Assembly (NCBI GenBank): GCA_951640165.1
Contig: OX621256.1
Span: forward strand, 6,882,001 to 6,946,000
Length of the DNA stretch: 64,000 nt
Reading direction: 5' to 3'
Source of the DNA: Pseudoips prasinana
Taxonomy: Eukaryota; Arthropoda; Insecta; Lepidoptera; Nolidae
The notes beneath the pieces were generated by a model, which had not been told where the DNA came from, did no database searches, and saw only the letters and a list, made by a program, of their open reading frames with translations. The position numbers were made by a program, and so were the translations under genes. Shown piece after piece: positions 1 to 12,009 of this stretch (positions within the stretch are counted from its first letter, which is position 1; every line of letters begins with the position of its first letter).

Positions 1-1
1 A

Positions 2-1822
2 AAGGATAATTTTGATAGAAGGTTGTCTAAGGATTTTCAGACGAACATTAAGTTTTTCTGGAAATCCGTTAGATCAGTAAGAGGCATAACTCAAACCTCA
101 GAACTGAAATCCATACGAGACCAAGATGGAAATATAGTGAAAGGGGAAGAATGCGTGTTAAAACGTTGGAAGGAGTATTTTGAAAGTTTGTATGAAAGAG
201 GTGTAACAGAGAGTGAACGTAGTTCACTAAGTACAGACGAGAACAAATGTAAAGATGAAATTGGTATGGATGAGATTGTGAAAGCTATTAAGGGTATGAA
301 ATCAGGTAAGTCACCAGGGTATGACAGGATAACTTCCGAGATGCTGAAGGCTGGACATGGCGTCATAGCGAGTCAGCTGTACAGCCTTTTCAATCTATGC
401 TATACCACCGGCCAAGTGCCAAGTGATTGGTGCAAGGCTGTCATTGTACCTCTTTACAAAGGGAAAGGCTCACGGCAAGACTGTAAAAACTATAGGGGCA
501 TTAGTCTGCTCAGCGTCGTTGGTAAGTTGTATGCAAAAGTATTGGTTGAAAGAGTTGTGAAAGAAACCGATGCGAAAATATGGGATGCACAGGCGGGTTT
601 TCGGAAAGGAATGGGATGCACGGATCAGGTCTTTTCTCTGCGAAGTATAGTAGAGAAGTTTTTGGGCAAAAACCAAAAGGTCTACTGTGCCTTCGTAGAC
701 TTAGAAAAGGCCTACGATAGAGTGTTGAGGAATGAACTATGGTCGGTACTGTCCATGTATGGGTTGAACGACAACCTTGTTCAAGCACTGAAATCTCTTT
801 ATAGGGATTCCAGAGCTTGCGTGAGGATTAACGGGTCATACACCGAGTGGTTTAGCATCCAAAAGGGTGTTAGACAGGGATGTGTAGCGTCACCGTGGTT
901 GTTTAACCTATTCATGGATAGCTGTTTAAAAGATTTGAAAGAAAGTGAATGCGGTGTAAGGATGAATGAGTTACTCATCAAATGTCTGCTTTACGCTGAT
1001 GATCAAGTTTTACTTGCATCATCGGCGGACGAGTTGCAGGTGATGGTAACAAATATGTATGAATCCTTTGAAAGGAAAGGGATGAAAATGAATGTAGGTA
1101 AGACGAAAGTAATGGTATTTGAGAGGGATGAATACACGACAGCGTGTGATATTGTGATTGGAGGAGAGAAAGTCGAACAGGTGAATGAGTTTGTATATTT
1201 GGGAACTTTGTTTACGAGAGATGGGAAATATGAAAAAGATATTGTTAGAAGAGTAAATGCGGGGAACAGAGTGAATGGGGCACTACACGCCTTTATGAGT
1301 AGCCGGCAAGTATCAAAGAAGGCCCGACTAGCCGTGCACGATGGAGTGTTAGTGCCAACTTTAATGTATGGAAGTGAAAGTTGGGTATGGCAGAAAAAGA
1401 ATGAAAGTAAAATAAATGCAGTGGAAATGAGAGCTCTGAGAAGTATGTGTGGTGTGACTTTGAGAGACAGAATTCGAAATACTGATGTAAGAGAGCGTTG
1501 TGGTGTGAAAGAGGATGTAGTCACAAAGATTGAAAAAGGCATGCTGAGATGGTTTGGCCATTTAGAAAGGATGAATGAAAGAAGATTGACAAAAGAAGTA
1601 TACCTGGCCTGGGTGAATGGGACAACCGGAAGGGGAAGACCACGTCGAACATTCTCTGACCAAATTGGAGATGTTCTCAAGAAAGGGCAGGTCAGAAGTA
1701 CCCTAAACCGGCGAGCATGTATGAAGAATATAATGACAGTAATCGAGGCAAAAGAAGTATGCAAAGATCGTGACAAATGGAAATCCGTTGTCTCTGCCTA
1801 CCCCTCTGGGAAACAGGCGTGA
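2..1822 (+). CDS. RTE-like non-LTR retrotransposon polyprotein, reverse transcriptase part (5' cut by window edge)
   Basis: The reading frame is open from the first bases of the window to the TGA after GKQA, so the first codon lies outside; a TTG at 23 is only the first possible in-window start. Seen: the RT fingers block with [17 protein letters not shown], motif A in [13 protein letters not shown], motif B in [14 protein letters not shown], and motif C LLYADDQ (YADD about residue 324 from the TTG). The C-terminal part has the GHLERMNE and GRGRPRRT blocks usual in insect RTE-type elements. The endonuclease domain expected upstream is not in the window. Such proteins copy their own mRNA at a nicked chromosomal site. 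There are no stops or frameshifts in about 600 codons, so the copy is recent or still coding. The exact clade (RTE or a relative) is an inference. Confidence 0.9.
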   Translation, partial: KDNFDRRLSKDFQTNIKFFWKSVRSVRGITQTSELKSIRDQDGNIVKGEECVLKRWKEYFESLYERGVTESERSSLSTDENKCKDEIGMDEIVKAIKGMKSGKSPGYDRITSEMLKAGHGVIASQLYSLFNLCYTTGQVPSDWCKAVIVPLYKGKGSRQDCKNYRGISLLSVVGKLYAKVLVERVVKETDAKIWDAQAGFRKGMGCTDQVFSLRSIVEKFLGKNQKVYCAFVDLEKAYDRVLRNELWSVLSMYGLNDNLVQALKSLYRDSRACVRINGSYTEWFSIQKGVRQGCVASPWLFNLFMDSCLKDLKESECGVRMNELLIKCLLYADDQVLLASSADELQVMVTNMYESFERKGMKMNVGKTKVMVFERDEYTTACDIVIGGEKVEQVNEFVYLGTLFTRDGKYEKDIVRRVNAGNRVNGALHAFMSSRQVSKKARLAVHDGVLVPTLMYGSESWVWQKKNESKINAVEMRALRSMCGVTLRDRIRNTDVRERCGVKEDVVTKIEKGMLRWFGHLERMNERRLTKEVYLAWVNGTTGRGRPRRTFSDQIGDVLKKGQVRSTLNRRACMKNIMTVIEAKEVCKDRDKWKSVVSAYPSGKQA

Positions 1823-1824
1823 GT

Positions 1825-1843
1825 CTATGTATGTATGTATGTA
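1825..1843 (+). repeat. ATGT microsatellite tail of the LINE
   Basis: A short TATG/ATGT repeat starts a few bases after the LINE stop codon. RTE-type elements often end in a short microsatellite rather than poly(A), so this is probably the 3' terminus of the element. Confidence 0.7.
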
Positions 1844-2084
1844 TCAAAAGTAATTTTTGATCGTAATCTTTACCTACGATGACTTCCTTCCACAAAAAGA
1901 AAACTAACAAAGTTCTATAAAATCTGTATTCATTTAACTTGTCTAATACAATTTATTACGTAGTACAGTCGTACGTAAGCTTACAAAATATTACAACCGA
2001 AACCGTAAGTACTCTTAATTCTGTGCCGAAACGTACACATCGGGTGTCAATTGCAGCATAACGAAAACGTAAACTAAAATGTAT

Positions 2085-3240
2085 ACACCTGTACATTAAA
2101 CGTAAACAAATGGATACTTCATAAATTTAAATGCAAATATATTGACAATACAAGATACACATAGCTATAATTATAACAATAATTAATTACAATATGTCAA
2201 TACATAATTTCGTATACACAAATTAATTACACTATGTTTACCAGAAATAAGCCGAAGTCATGTAGGTGGATACATTCTGATCTTAATCACATATTTATTA
2301 CGTACGCGGCAAGAGTGATTTTCGTATTGTAAGCGACAACTAACTGGCCGTAGAATACTAGCATTACAGTTTACAACACGAAGTACATACCTAAAACGTA
2401 AACAAATTTATACTTCATAAATTTAAATACATATATATTGACAATACAACATAATACGCATAGTTATAATTATAACTATAATTGTTTCCATGTCAATCCA
2501 TAATTTCGTATACACAAATTAATTACACAATGTTTACCAGAAATAAGCCGAACTCATGTACGTGGATACATTTTGATCTTAATCACACCTTTATTACATA
2601 CGCAGCAAGAGTGGTTTTGTGACAACTAACTTGCTGTAGAATACTAAGCATTACAGTTTACAATACAAAATACATAAAACGTAAACAAATTTATACTTCA
2701 TAAATTTAAATGCATATGTATATGGACAATCCAATAAAATACACAGAAACTCGGCTATAATTATGATAATAACAATAATTAATTACATGTCAATCCATAA
2801 TTTCGTATACACAAATTAATTACCCAATGTTTACCAGAAATAAACTGACGTCACGTAGGCGCTCACAGTTGCTCTCGTCAGTCCGTTAGAGATCGGCAAG
2901 GAAAAGCACCTAGGCACGCGGTCAGTCTATAGATGGGTGACCGCCAAACCCGTCTCCATACTTCGGAGCGCACGTTAAGCCGTCGGTCCCGGTTTTAGTC
3001 ATTCGACGACAGTCGATAACCACATCAGAAGCGTACTGGGCAGCTTGAACAACTCGGACACTAGGGTAACCACTGCCTATACACTAACGAAACGTCACAT
3101 AAGGTCGATATACACTGATCTTAATCACATCTTTATTACGTACATACACAGCAAATTTAAATTACAACGTAAAATATATTTAACGTAAACCCAGAACTAT
3201 GTTTCATAAATTTAAATTCATTGGCAATAATTAATTACAT
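2085..3240. repeat. Tandem repeat, unit about 285-300 bp, about 3-4 copies
   Basis: The phrase ACGTAAACAAAT followed by ATACTTCATAAATTTAAAT recurs near 2100, 2396 and 2681 and in weaker form near 3184. Each unit also carries the blocks CATAATTTCGTATACACAAA and GTTTACCAGAAATAA. The third unit is broken by a 5S-derived SINE, after which the unit resumes with the GATCTTAATCACATCTTTATTACG block. No coding potential is seen. Confidence 0.75.
2858..3080 (+). repeat. 5S rRNA-derived SINE, copy 1 (diverged)
   Basis: The head contains CGCGGTCAGTCTATAGATGGGTGACCGCC-type sequence that aligns with the 3' half of insect 5S rRNA (box C region). The body has the CACGTTAAGCCGTCGGTCC block and the tail ends CACTAGGGTAACCACTGCC. 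The left head is degraded compared with the copies at 20768 and 31518. Confidence 0.7.
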
Positions 3241-3412
3241 ATACATAAATTAAATGTCCATTATAAGGATTATTATGCAAAACTTATGTTGCTTGCAAAT
3301 ATTGAGCTGAGTGTATTTAAGCTAATATCTATACTTTAACGTTGATTTCCATTGGATATTTGTTTTATTCTGTGATTATTCGCCGCGTATGCTATTTTTA
3401 TGAACTCAGATA

Positions 3413-3867
3413 CAGGGTGACCGTGTAATTGACTTTCAAACGCAAAATTTTCGAGGAGTATCCGAATCACCAACTATAAACTCCCCATTTTATTTTTTTT
3501 TATACATAGAAAATTTATGAGGGTTTGATAATTATTTATCAAACCCTAATTGTGAACTTTCTAATAAATTCTAAGTCAGTTTTGCAATGATGAGATAAAC
3601 CATACTTTCTAGGGTGTTAGGTTAAACTATGCTAATTAGTTATCACAAAAAAAACTGAAACAGAAATGTTCCAACAGAACAAGAAAAAAATCTAAAACTG
3701 ATTTTAGGTTTTATGATCTGATGTAGATTTACGAGAAACATCATTAAAAAAATTATATCTCGAAAACTACCCAAAATCGTAGAACATAGGTAGATACATG
3801 AGGGTGATTCGGATATTCCTCATCATCAATTATCCAAATTTTGCGTTTGAACTTCTAGGCCACCCTG
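3413..3867. mobile_element. MITE with CAGGGTG..CACCCTG ends and TA target duplication
   Basis: The ends are inverted repeats that extend inward over about 100 bp (blocks CAAACGCAAAATTTT and GAGTATCCGAATCACC return in reverse complement near the right end). TA flanks both ends. The same element lies at 54798-55326. A TA duplication and such ends fit a Tc1/mariner-type non-autonomous element. It has no ORF. Confidence 0.75.
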
Positions 3868-4270
3868 TATATTCACTCACGAGTATAATCACTACATCTG
3901 TCTTTGAAGAAGATCGATTCGGTACGAACCGAAACGACCTACATGAGTCGCATAAGAAAGAGCTTGGATAACACTCAACCCAATAATATTAATAGGCATA
4001 TATGTTTGTTCCCTAATTAACTATAGCAATATAACTAGTTATAAATGTAATATATTTGGTAGCTAACGAAATTAAGTTAACAACTAGAACCCAATAGAAA
4101 TAGGCAAGAAACTAAATTTTATACAACTAATTTTAATATCATTCCATTTCTTTCTAATCAACTTATTGAGAAAAGGACAGGATACTTTTGTATCTGTCCA
4201 TTTATTAAATTATTTTTTATAGCATTATTCGCAATGACAAGCGTAAATGTAATTGTAGCAGTTATTACCC

Positions 4271-4427
4271 GCTACTCCAAATCGCTGTCGCTTATGCCTC
4301 ATGGCAATCTGATATATCACACCACACTTCTCACATACACACACAAACACACACATCACACGTATACACGCACGAACGCACGTCGGCCATTGCCAGTGAT
4401 GTATAAGCGACAGCGATTCGGAGTAAC
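4271..4427. repeat. Inverted repeat around a CA-rich core
   Basis: Arms of about 39 bp (4271-4309 and 4389-4427) carry ATCGCTGTCGCTTAT and its reverse complement. A CACA-rich low-complexity stretch (4316-4380) sits between them. Likely a small foldback element. Confidence 0.55.
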
Positions 4428-5044
4428 AAGACCGCTACATAGTCTTTATAATCCTCCGAAAGGGTATTTAGCAGTTTAGCATCGGAATCGTAAATTATTA
4501 ACGCAGAGCGCCTACCCCGGTGCTGTTTCGAGTCAAGCCGGAAGATTACATTTACGGTGACGTCACGGGTTTCTGGATCAATATACATGTGTCCCGGATA
4601 TTTATTATTATCACATTTGGCTTCTCTAAAACACGTAATAAGCAATTAAACACTAGTTTGCCTGTATTAAAACTACATGTCCATTTCATACAGTTTATAC
4701 CAACGAGGCAGTTTATAAAAGAAAGAGACGATATGACATTTAAATTAGCGTAGCACACAGAATTGCGAACATTTCATTAGAACAAAAATCCTACAACTTG
4801 TAACAACAAAAACATTGCCTAACATTCTAAAACGCAAAGTAGGCACAACATTCACAGTCCAATATTGTCTTACGTTACACACATTCTTCACATTATTATA
4901 ATATACAAGTTGTAACAAAAATAGTCAACTTAAACTTAATGAGCACTATCTACCCATGAAACCGAAGTAATCAAACAAAACCAGTTTGAATAAATAGCTA
5001 ACACCATAAGCAACAACTTTTGTTGTACGAGTTCGGATATAAAA

Positions 5045-5770
5045 TACTAGCTATGCCCCGCGGTTTCACCCACGTTAAAGAGTAACAAACATACATCTAT
5101 ACTCACAAACTCTCGCATTTATAATATTAGTATGATTTGTACCTCTAGCTGTTTTGACAGTGCACGCCGGAATAGCTTGCAGGTGGTAGATTTTTTCCTA
5201 CTTTTGATATTTTTGCACTCTCACATGAGTGTGCTCATCTTCTTTAAACACATGTAATTATTTTGCGGACATTAGTGTGGGTTATACGTTTATTTAATTT
5301 AAGTTATCATATAATCTGCTAGAAATACTGTAACGTATAACTGTTTTGTGTACCAATAAAGAAAAAATATTAAAAATAAATTGTAGCCTATGTGCTATTC
5401 TGATGTATAAGCTATATTATTGTAAAGTTTCATTAAAATCCATTCAGTAGTCTTTACGTGAAAGAGTAGCAAACATCCATCCATCCATACTAACAAACTT
5501 TCGCGTTTATAATATTAGTAGGATGTGTACCTCAAGCGGTTTTGGCAGTGCACGCCGGAATAGCTCGCAGATGGTAGATTTTTTCCTACTTACTAGATAC
5601 TTATCGTCATATTTTGGAAAATTCACACAGTATCTTTATAAATTGTAGCCTATGTGTGTATAAGCTATATTATTGTAAAGTTTTATTAAAATCCATTCCG
5701 TAGTTTTTACGTGAAAAAGTAACAAACATCCATCCATAGTAACAAACTTTCGCATTTATAATATTAGTAG
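5045..5770 (-). repeat. Three neighbouring copies of a dispersed repeat ending TTATAATATTAGTA
   Basis: The 3' blocks CATTTATAATATTAGTA (5117, 5754) and a GTTTATAATATTAGTAGGAT variant (5506) mark three copies in a row. Two also share GCACGCCGGAATAGC and GGTAGATTTTTTCCTACTT. Similar sequence occurs at 6950, 21052, 30668 and 51718. No coding potential. Confidence 0.6.
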
Positions 5771-5795
5771 AATATTTTAATAGTTTTTGATATAC

Positions 5796-5930
5796 AGACA
5801 CCAGCACGTGAAGCTACCCCAATCTGTCAAATTTCCCCAATTGAAAGTGAACCTTACGCTCCTGTGATAAAGTTGAAAATTTATAAAAGAAATTTGACAG
5901 ATTGGAGTAGCTGGATGTGCTGGCGTCTGT
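5796..5930. repeat. Imperfect inverted repeat, arms about 39 bp
   Basis: The block CCAATCTGTCAAATTT (5819-5834) returns as AAATTTGACAGATTGG (5892-5907). The flanks AGACACCAGCAC and GTGCTGGCGTCT also pair. The loop is about 57 bp. Probably a small foldback element. Confidence 0.6.
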
Positions 5931-6756
5931 ACAGTCGTGACATTTGTAGGTCTATGTTTCATTCATAATGAAAGGACGCCGGGCGAACGACGTGAAGTTC
6001 GCGCGTGCGTGTGCGTCTTTGCGATACTCGTAGAGTTATAAACATTCAAGCGGTAATTAATACTTATTTTTGTATGAGAATAAAATCTAACAAATTATCA
6101 AAAGTTGTAGAACGAAAGTTGTTGCTTATGGTGTTAGCTATCTAGTACTGCGAGGTTGTTGGTGTTTTACAAGTAACCTTATATATATAACACAAATAAA
6201 GCACGAAATTTATGGAGTATAGTCAACTGCATTTTTGTTTATTTAGTTCAGTATAATGGCCTGATAGCGCTCCTTAAGTTAGGTACACTATTTATCTTAC
6301 AGCTAGTAATATATGAATGTCTAAATATTAAAAGCGCACATGTAACTTTTTTTTACCCAAAATGTTTTTTTGTGTCAATGTCTTGGCAACACCTTACTTA
6401 CATCGTTTTCTGCCAAAAGGATTTATAGCTTGCTATATACTCTATATCAAGACCAAAGTTTAGATATTAAAAGTTTTAGTATTATTTTGTTTTCTTTAAT
6501 GTTTACTGTAAAATTTTTCTTTGTTATATTATGAGTGACAAATGCCCTTTTAGTATTTAGACATTCATATATATACATATACATTTCGCTTTGGTGCAAA
6601 ACCGGCTTAATAATTATTATAGTACCTATTCATAAGTAGTAGTAGTAAGTTACATAAGCGTTGCTTTGTAAAGCAAGTTTGTGGCCAAAGTTGTTATACA
6701 AATATTAATTGACTCTACGTATACAAAAATGGCAAGAGATTATACAAGAACACTAA

Positions 6757-7768
6757 GGCGATTAGCACACTGCCACGCACCTCGCTGCATGTTGCGTGTC
6801 GACGCACCTACGCGCGTACTGACGGGCGTGCAGATCTGCATCATCGTAACCAAATATGCAATCTAAAATGTGAGACTGCCATAATGTATAAAAGTTTTTT
6901 CGGAATTGCTCCTAGAATATATAATAAAATTCCAGATTATATACAAATAACTAGCTGTGCCCCGCGGTGTTACTCGCGTTAAATTTTATAAATTTTCATT
7001 GCTATAAACCTCACGGAGCCCGAGACCTTTCCAACGAATGCAAAACCGTGGAAATCGGTTCGTGCGTTCTGGAGTTATAGCATCAGGAAGGAAAACCAGA
7101 CTTATTTTTAATGTCACTATTTAAATTTAAAATAGCACTACAGAAACTTCTTATTGACAAATGCGAGTTTTTATTGACGAGTTTTTAAACGATACAAAAT
7201 TATAGTTATTACAGTTGTGCTTGTAATTTTTGACATTTGTATTTTTATTTTTTATGAATATTATAATGTATAAATTTAATAGTGTAATTGAAACGATAAT
7301 CTGTAATAATATGTATTTGTATGTCTTCAGACAAAACATAGCGCACTATTTTGTATGTATGACCTTTTTATATACTTATGTTTCACAAATATAATTTCTT
7401 CAGCTTCTGGTTTTTTTACGCACTCACGCGCGTAGTTGCGTTTCGTGGATTCACGGCGGCTCTGTCTCATTAATTCATTCGCGTCAGTTTTGATATTTAA
7501 AATGGTTATTTGTGTGAAACTCATTCAGGATGCTGTAGTTATACTTACTGTTTGGTTTTTGTACAATCAAATTAATAGAAATCATGGCACGGGGGTCCAT
7601 GTTTGTCCGCTTGTAGGCGCGTGATCTGCATGAACGCACGTGGATGCGTGTTCAGTGTGTTGGGCTGTGCGTGTTTTCTATACAAACGGAGATACTTACA
7701 AGCAACGTTAGAACACGCACTCACGCACTACGCTGCATCATGCGGGGCAGGGTGCCAATCGCCTAATA
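6757..7768. repeat. Inverted pair of a CACGCA-rich repeat
   Basis: GGCGATTAGCACACTGCC near 6757 pairs with GGCAGGGTGCCAATCGCC near 7751 in reverse complement, with further CGCTGCAT matches. About 0.9 kb of AT-rich sequence without convincing ORFs lies between. A copy of the TTATAATATTAGTA-type repeat starts near 6950. Confidence 0.45.
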
Positions 7769-8109
7769 AGACTTCTAAAAAGCTCTTATTAAGCTTACTT
7801 TAGGAATAAGTAATGCTTTCTTAACCCTTAACCTGGTTTCGCTATATTACTTTTGATTGATTTTGGATCTTATTACAAAGATATGAGGTTGAAAACCATG
7901 TGGACTCGTATAGACCACCGCCTGTTTAAGAATTAATACTCTTCTGAGAGGCCATTTACTAACAATTCTTTGTAATATTTTTCTTAAACATGGCGTTTAC
8001 AGTTAGCCAGTTAAGCTTTCACTGCTTTACCGGATAATACCCGGAACACATTGAATTAATGATGGTCATGTATTCAGTAAAGAATAGTAACAACACCGCT
8101 CTACGACAC

Positions 8110-8300
8110 TCATAGCCAGATGCTCTCACCGGTCCGTAAGTGATTGACGAGGTTAAGCAACTAGGCTCGCGGTCTGTCCATAGATGGGTGTCCGCCGAAG
8201 TGATTATCGAGCGTCTCTGTGCTCAACAGACGTTACGCAATAGATTCTCCCTCATGGGTTCCCACGGCAGTAACCGGTTTGAATTCCAAAGAGAATGCTC
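8110..8300 (+). repeat. 5S rRNA-derived SINE, copy 2 (3' truncated or diverged)
   Basis: The head has CACCGGTCCGTAAGTGAT, GAGGTTAAGCAACTAGGCTC and TAGATGGGTG, matching 5S rRNA box A, intermediate and C regions in order. The body decays after the GAGCGTCTCTGTGCT block and no proper tail is seen. Confidence 0.7.
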
Positions 8301-8764
8301 TCTAACGCGGTTAGTTTAAGCTCTTATTTGGTAGACGGAATAACTCCCCACTCGCTTTTATTGTCCGGTGGAGCAGTGAAAGGCTTAGCCGAGCTTCGGA
8401 ACTCAAAACTGCCTTAGCACTATAAGGCAGTTTTGAGTAACTTAGTCCTATTTTCTACACGTTCCTCTATTGACCGGTGAAGCTGTGATAGCCTTCAAAA
8501 CGAGAGTGTAAAATTCATCCTTAACCGTACACTACCTTTAACCTTTATTCGAAGTCTTATCTCCATTTCCACATTTATCATTAAACATCTACAATAATCA
8601 TTATACTGTACATGATTACATTATTTTATTATTTATAACAACGATTAAACAATATACTATATACGTATGCTATAACATTAGACTTGAGCGATAGCAATAT
8701 TAAGAATATAGTTCTTTCTCGACTTTTGTCTCTCTTGGGCTTAGCTGAAGCGACTTCCATCTAC

Positions 8765-9212
8765 TGAATTTTTTTGGCCAGGCTCAATGGAAATTAGCCA
8801 TCTGCGCGGGACATATAGTGCACAACCACAGCATTATGACACACCCGGAAAGAGGTCAGGTACAGGACGTGGACATTTTACGTGCTCTCCGAAGCAATTT
8901 GCCTGCACTTGTGGCGCAAAGGCTAAGACAATCGCCTCGCCGCTTCGTGTCGTGGGCTCGAGTCTCGCGCCGGACAACTATTTGTGTGGCCCATAAATAG
9001 TTGTTCTGAGTCTGGGTGTCATTTGTGTCCATCTGTTTGTAAAGTACCCCGCGACACAAGGATTAGTTAACCTAGTGCGGACATTGTCTTTAAAAAATAT
9101 ACATGAGAATTTTTCTACCAGATAAGTCATAAAAACACCTTTATTGCCCAACCCATAATTTGAACCCAGGACCTCATTATTTTAACACGCTACTGCTAGA
9201 CCAAGGAGGCAG
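8765..9212 (-). repeat. tRNA-headed SINE (family F), split by another SINE
   Basis: The body (GCCATCTGCGCGGGACATAT, GGAAAGAGGTCAGGTACAGG, ACGTGCTCTCCGAAGCA) lies at 8765-8900. The tRNA-like head with GGATTT-type B box (AATTTGAACCCAGGACCT) and reversed A box (CTGCTAGACCAAGG) lies at 9150-9212. Between them sits a different SINE in the opposite orientation. Confidence 0.65.
8905..9090 (+). repeat. tRNA-derived SINE (family D), nested
   Basis: Head near 8911 (GGCGCAAAGGCTAAGACA, then TCGAGTCTCGCGCCGGACAA), then ACTATTTGTGTGGCCCATAA, TCTGAGTCTGGGTGTCATTT and the tail block GTAAAGTACCCCGCGACACA. Other copies are at 31993 and 62845. It interrupts the family F SINE. Confidence 0.65.
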
Positions 9213-11277
9213 TCAAAATCGCTGACTTTAGGCTGGGAAACAACTCCAAAAACCTCAGAAAGGGGGGCGAAAAGGGGGTAGGTATCGTTCATATCCCATG
9301 TTATAGAACACCAGTCTAACAAAATAATAAAATTTCCAATCATACAATACTTCCAAAGAACCAACCCTGTAACCTTGAAGAAGAATATAATATGGCAAGA
9401 AAAGCCTAAGTGCCTATTAAATATAGCCAATAAAACAGTACGTTTTAATATAATTTTATGCATTTCTCCCAAATCAACTTACTACTTATATATTCAAGTC
9501 ACTGTAAAGTCAGAAACTGAATTTTTGTGCCACGTTTACTGTGCGCTGATTCTTTACATAAGCTGTCGTATTCAGGGGTCGGTATAGGTCGACTTTGAAC
9601 TATAGACGTGAAGCTTAACCTGGACACGCCTATCACAAATTCCAGGCGTGTGGGATTTGAAATTTAACTGATAAGACGCGGCATTGAAAGGATAGAGGAT
9701 CTACGTATCTACAACATGTAACTTAATTAAAGCACACCCTGAAAATTGTTCAGAATCGTTTACTGAATCGATTTATATTATTTTTAATATCGGTAATTTT
9801 TTATTCAAAAATAATTAAAACTACGGAAATTATCTTTATTTGACCCTGTACAGTCACAACAAATTGAAATGGACCGTAAGTCAAAGTAAGAAGACTTTTA
9901 AATCGCAGTTTTATTTGTATTCATACAAATTCCATCCTTCAACACAAAATCAATAAAAATAAACTTTATTCCAAGAAACTAATTTAGTAAATAACAATGC
10001 ATGATTACAACATAATATTCTGATTGGAGTGTCTGAGGGTGTGCGTTAATTACGTTACGTGTTGTATATTATTTCGAAAACATTATTTTATACTAATACT
10101 ATAACGATAAATACTAAACGAAACAAAAATCTTAAACCCCCTCGTTTAAGATTTTTGTTTGGTTTAGTTAGATTTTTGTTTACTCGTCTGAATTGGTGTT
10201 TCGAGTTCGTTTATAGTTTAGAAATTACGTTTTAGTTTCTGGATGGTTTTCAATTTGAATACCGATTTATTATAACTAGGTGTGCAATAAATAAGTATTT
10301 CTTTTTTATATATTGTTGCCTTTACTTAATAAGTTAATAAGGCGTATCCATATTCAGCTTTCATAGCAAAATTTAGTACATCAGAACTCTATACCAATCC
10401 CTGCTCATAATTCAAACACACAAATCTTAACCATCATAAAGTTGAAACCAAACCATTATTTATGTCAATACTTGCTTGACTAACGCTCTACTGCGATATA
10501 ATAGCAACGCAAGCGAAATATCCAGCTACCAGTTTGTAGAATAAAGTCCACAGACTAACCTTTATACGACAAGGAGTTGTATAGGCTGCCTAATATTAAA
10601 AAGACATTTAACCCTTTACCAGGCTTTGCTATAAGCTTTTTCATTGTGACCTTATTGCAGAGTTATAAGGTTGAAATTAATGTGCCTCGTATAGTCCATA
10701 GCCTGTTTAAAGGTTAAACGTATCTCTCCTGGCCCTATGAACCAGCACTCTGGCAGTAAGCTTGTATCGTTTTAAGTCCATTGCTACAAGTTATTCTAGT
10801 AAAGCTAGAACTGACGTGTTGGTTTATGTGTGCGTTATGTAACTCAGAAACCTGTGTGGAACAGGCGGCCGCTGGGTCACCCGATGTGTGGAGACTTCCA
10901 AACCTGTAAAAATAAGTTTAATTACTACTAATAATTCTGACTAAAAAGAACACATGTTTTAACTTTCAATACCTCTCTTCCTATGAACCTATGAAGAATG
11001 AAAGGGACAGATTATTTTTGGCACTTAGCCTGTCAAGAACAACGTTTTAGTAGATGAGTATTTCTTTGTTAACCCACAATTTCATTTAATAGATTTCTTT
11101 AAACTTTCTTTTAGTAACTCTTCCTTTGACGATTCCACAAATGCATTATGTTTCTTTAACCCTTTATCGGTATAATTACCAACTTAATGTATACTCTATA
11201 ATCTTATAATAAGAGCTAAAAGCAATAAACTATACACTACGACAAAATAACTTTTAGTTTTATTACACCTTAATATC
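9213..11277. other. AT-rich intergenic stretch with no gene seen
   Basis: Both strands have only short, composition-driven ORFs without recognisable domains. The one structure I see is a hairpin at 10114-10167 (separate entry). Decayed repeats are likely but I cannot name them. Confidence 0.5.
10114..10167. repeat. Hairpin with 24-bp arms
   Basis: Arms 10114-10137 and 10144-10167 (GTTTAAGATTTTTGTTT and its complement) pair with one mismatch across a 6-base loop. It is not followed by a T-run context that would suggest a bacterial-type terminator, and this is eukaryotic DNA. Confidence 0.6.
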
Positions 11278-11525
11278 GGTCACCGAAGCCTAGTTGGGAG
11301 TGCTCCTGCCCACGAAGCTGGTGGTCCTGGGTTTGAATCCCGGTAAGTGCAAATATTTGTGTGATGAGCACGAATATTTGTTTCTGAGTCATGGATGTTT
11401 TCTATGTATATAAGTATTTATCTATCTATATAAGTATGTATATCGTCGCCTGGTCCCCATAGTACAAGCTTTGCTTAGTTTGGGGCTAGGATGATCTGTG
11501 TGACATTGTCCCTAGATATTATTAT
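11278..11525 (+). repeat. tRNA-derived SINE (family B)
   Basis: tRNA-like head with A box region AGCCTAGTTGGGAGTG and B box GGGTTTGAATCCCGG, then GTGTGATGAGCACGAATATT, then the tail GACATTGTCCCTAGATATTATTATT. The body is nearly the same as at 58560-58815. Confidence 0.8.
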
Positions 11526-12009
11526 TATAATATGTGTAATAAAACGAACAGTAATTTTTCAGACATTCATTTAACACCTCGCAACGTGCAGTCGGTCAAA
11601 ACTGTGGACACCGTTAGTGCAGCGTGTAGGCGGTGTCGGCGGCCTAAGTAGTGTGATAAACGATGTAGTGAGGGTAGTTAAAAATACTTGAGGCTCTCAG
11701 TAGCGAAGCAACATCGCTGACAACGATCAATGCAACTTGGTCGAAACGGCGGAATAGAATCAAAAAAAGTTAGTCACGTTAACACCTATTAATGTTGTAT
11801 AATGACATTAACAGTCAGCTACACCGAAATATAGAGGTAGCAAATAATACTAAGTAACTCGCGCCATAGGGAACCCGCTTTGGGTTTGGAACCTTGGCTT
11901 TGGCAATTACTAACTTCAAAATGTATGAAAGGATTGGTTTTTAAGACGTTGTGTAAAATTTGTGCTCTATCTAGGCGAAGGTAAGGTTCTCTTGAGGACT
12001 AGACATGAA

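Noticed and set aside
1003..1776. 257-codon antisense ORF within the LINE
   Set aside because: It is a shadow of the strong RT frame on the plus strand.
4331..4645. 104-codon minus-strand ORF
   Set aside because: Half of it is a translated CA repeat, and it crosses an inverted repeat. No domain.
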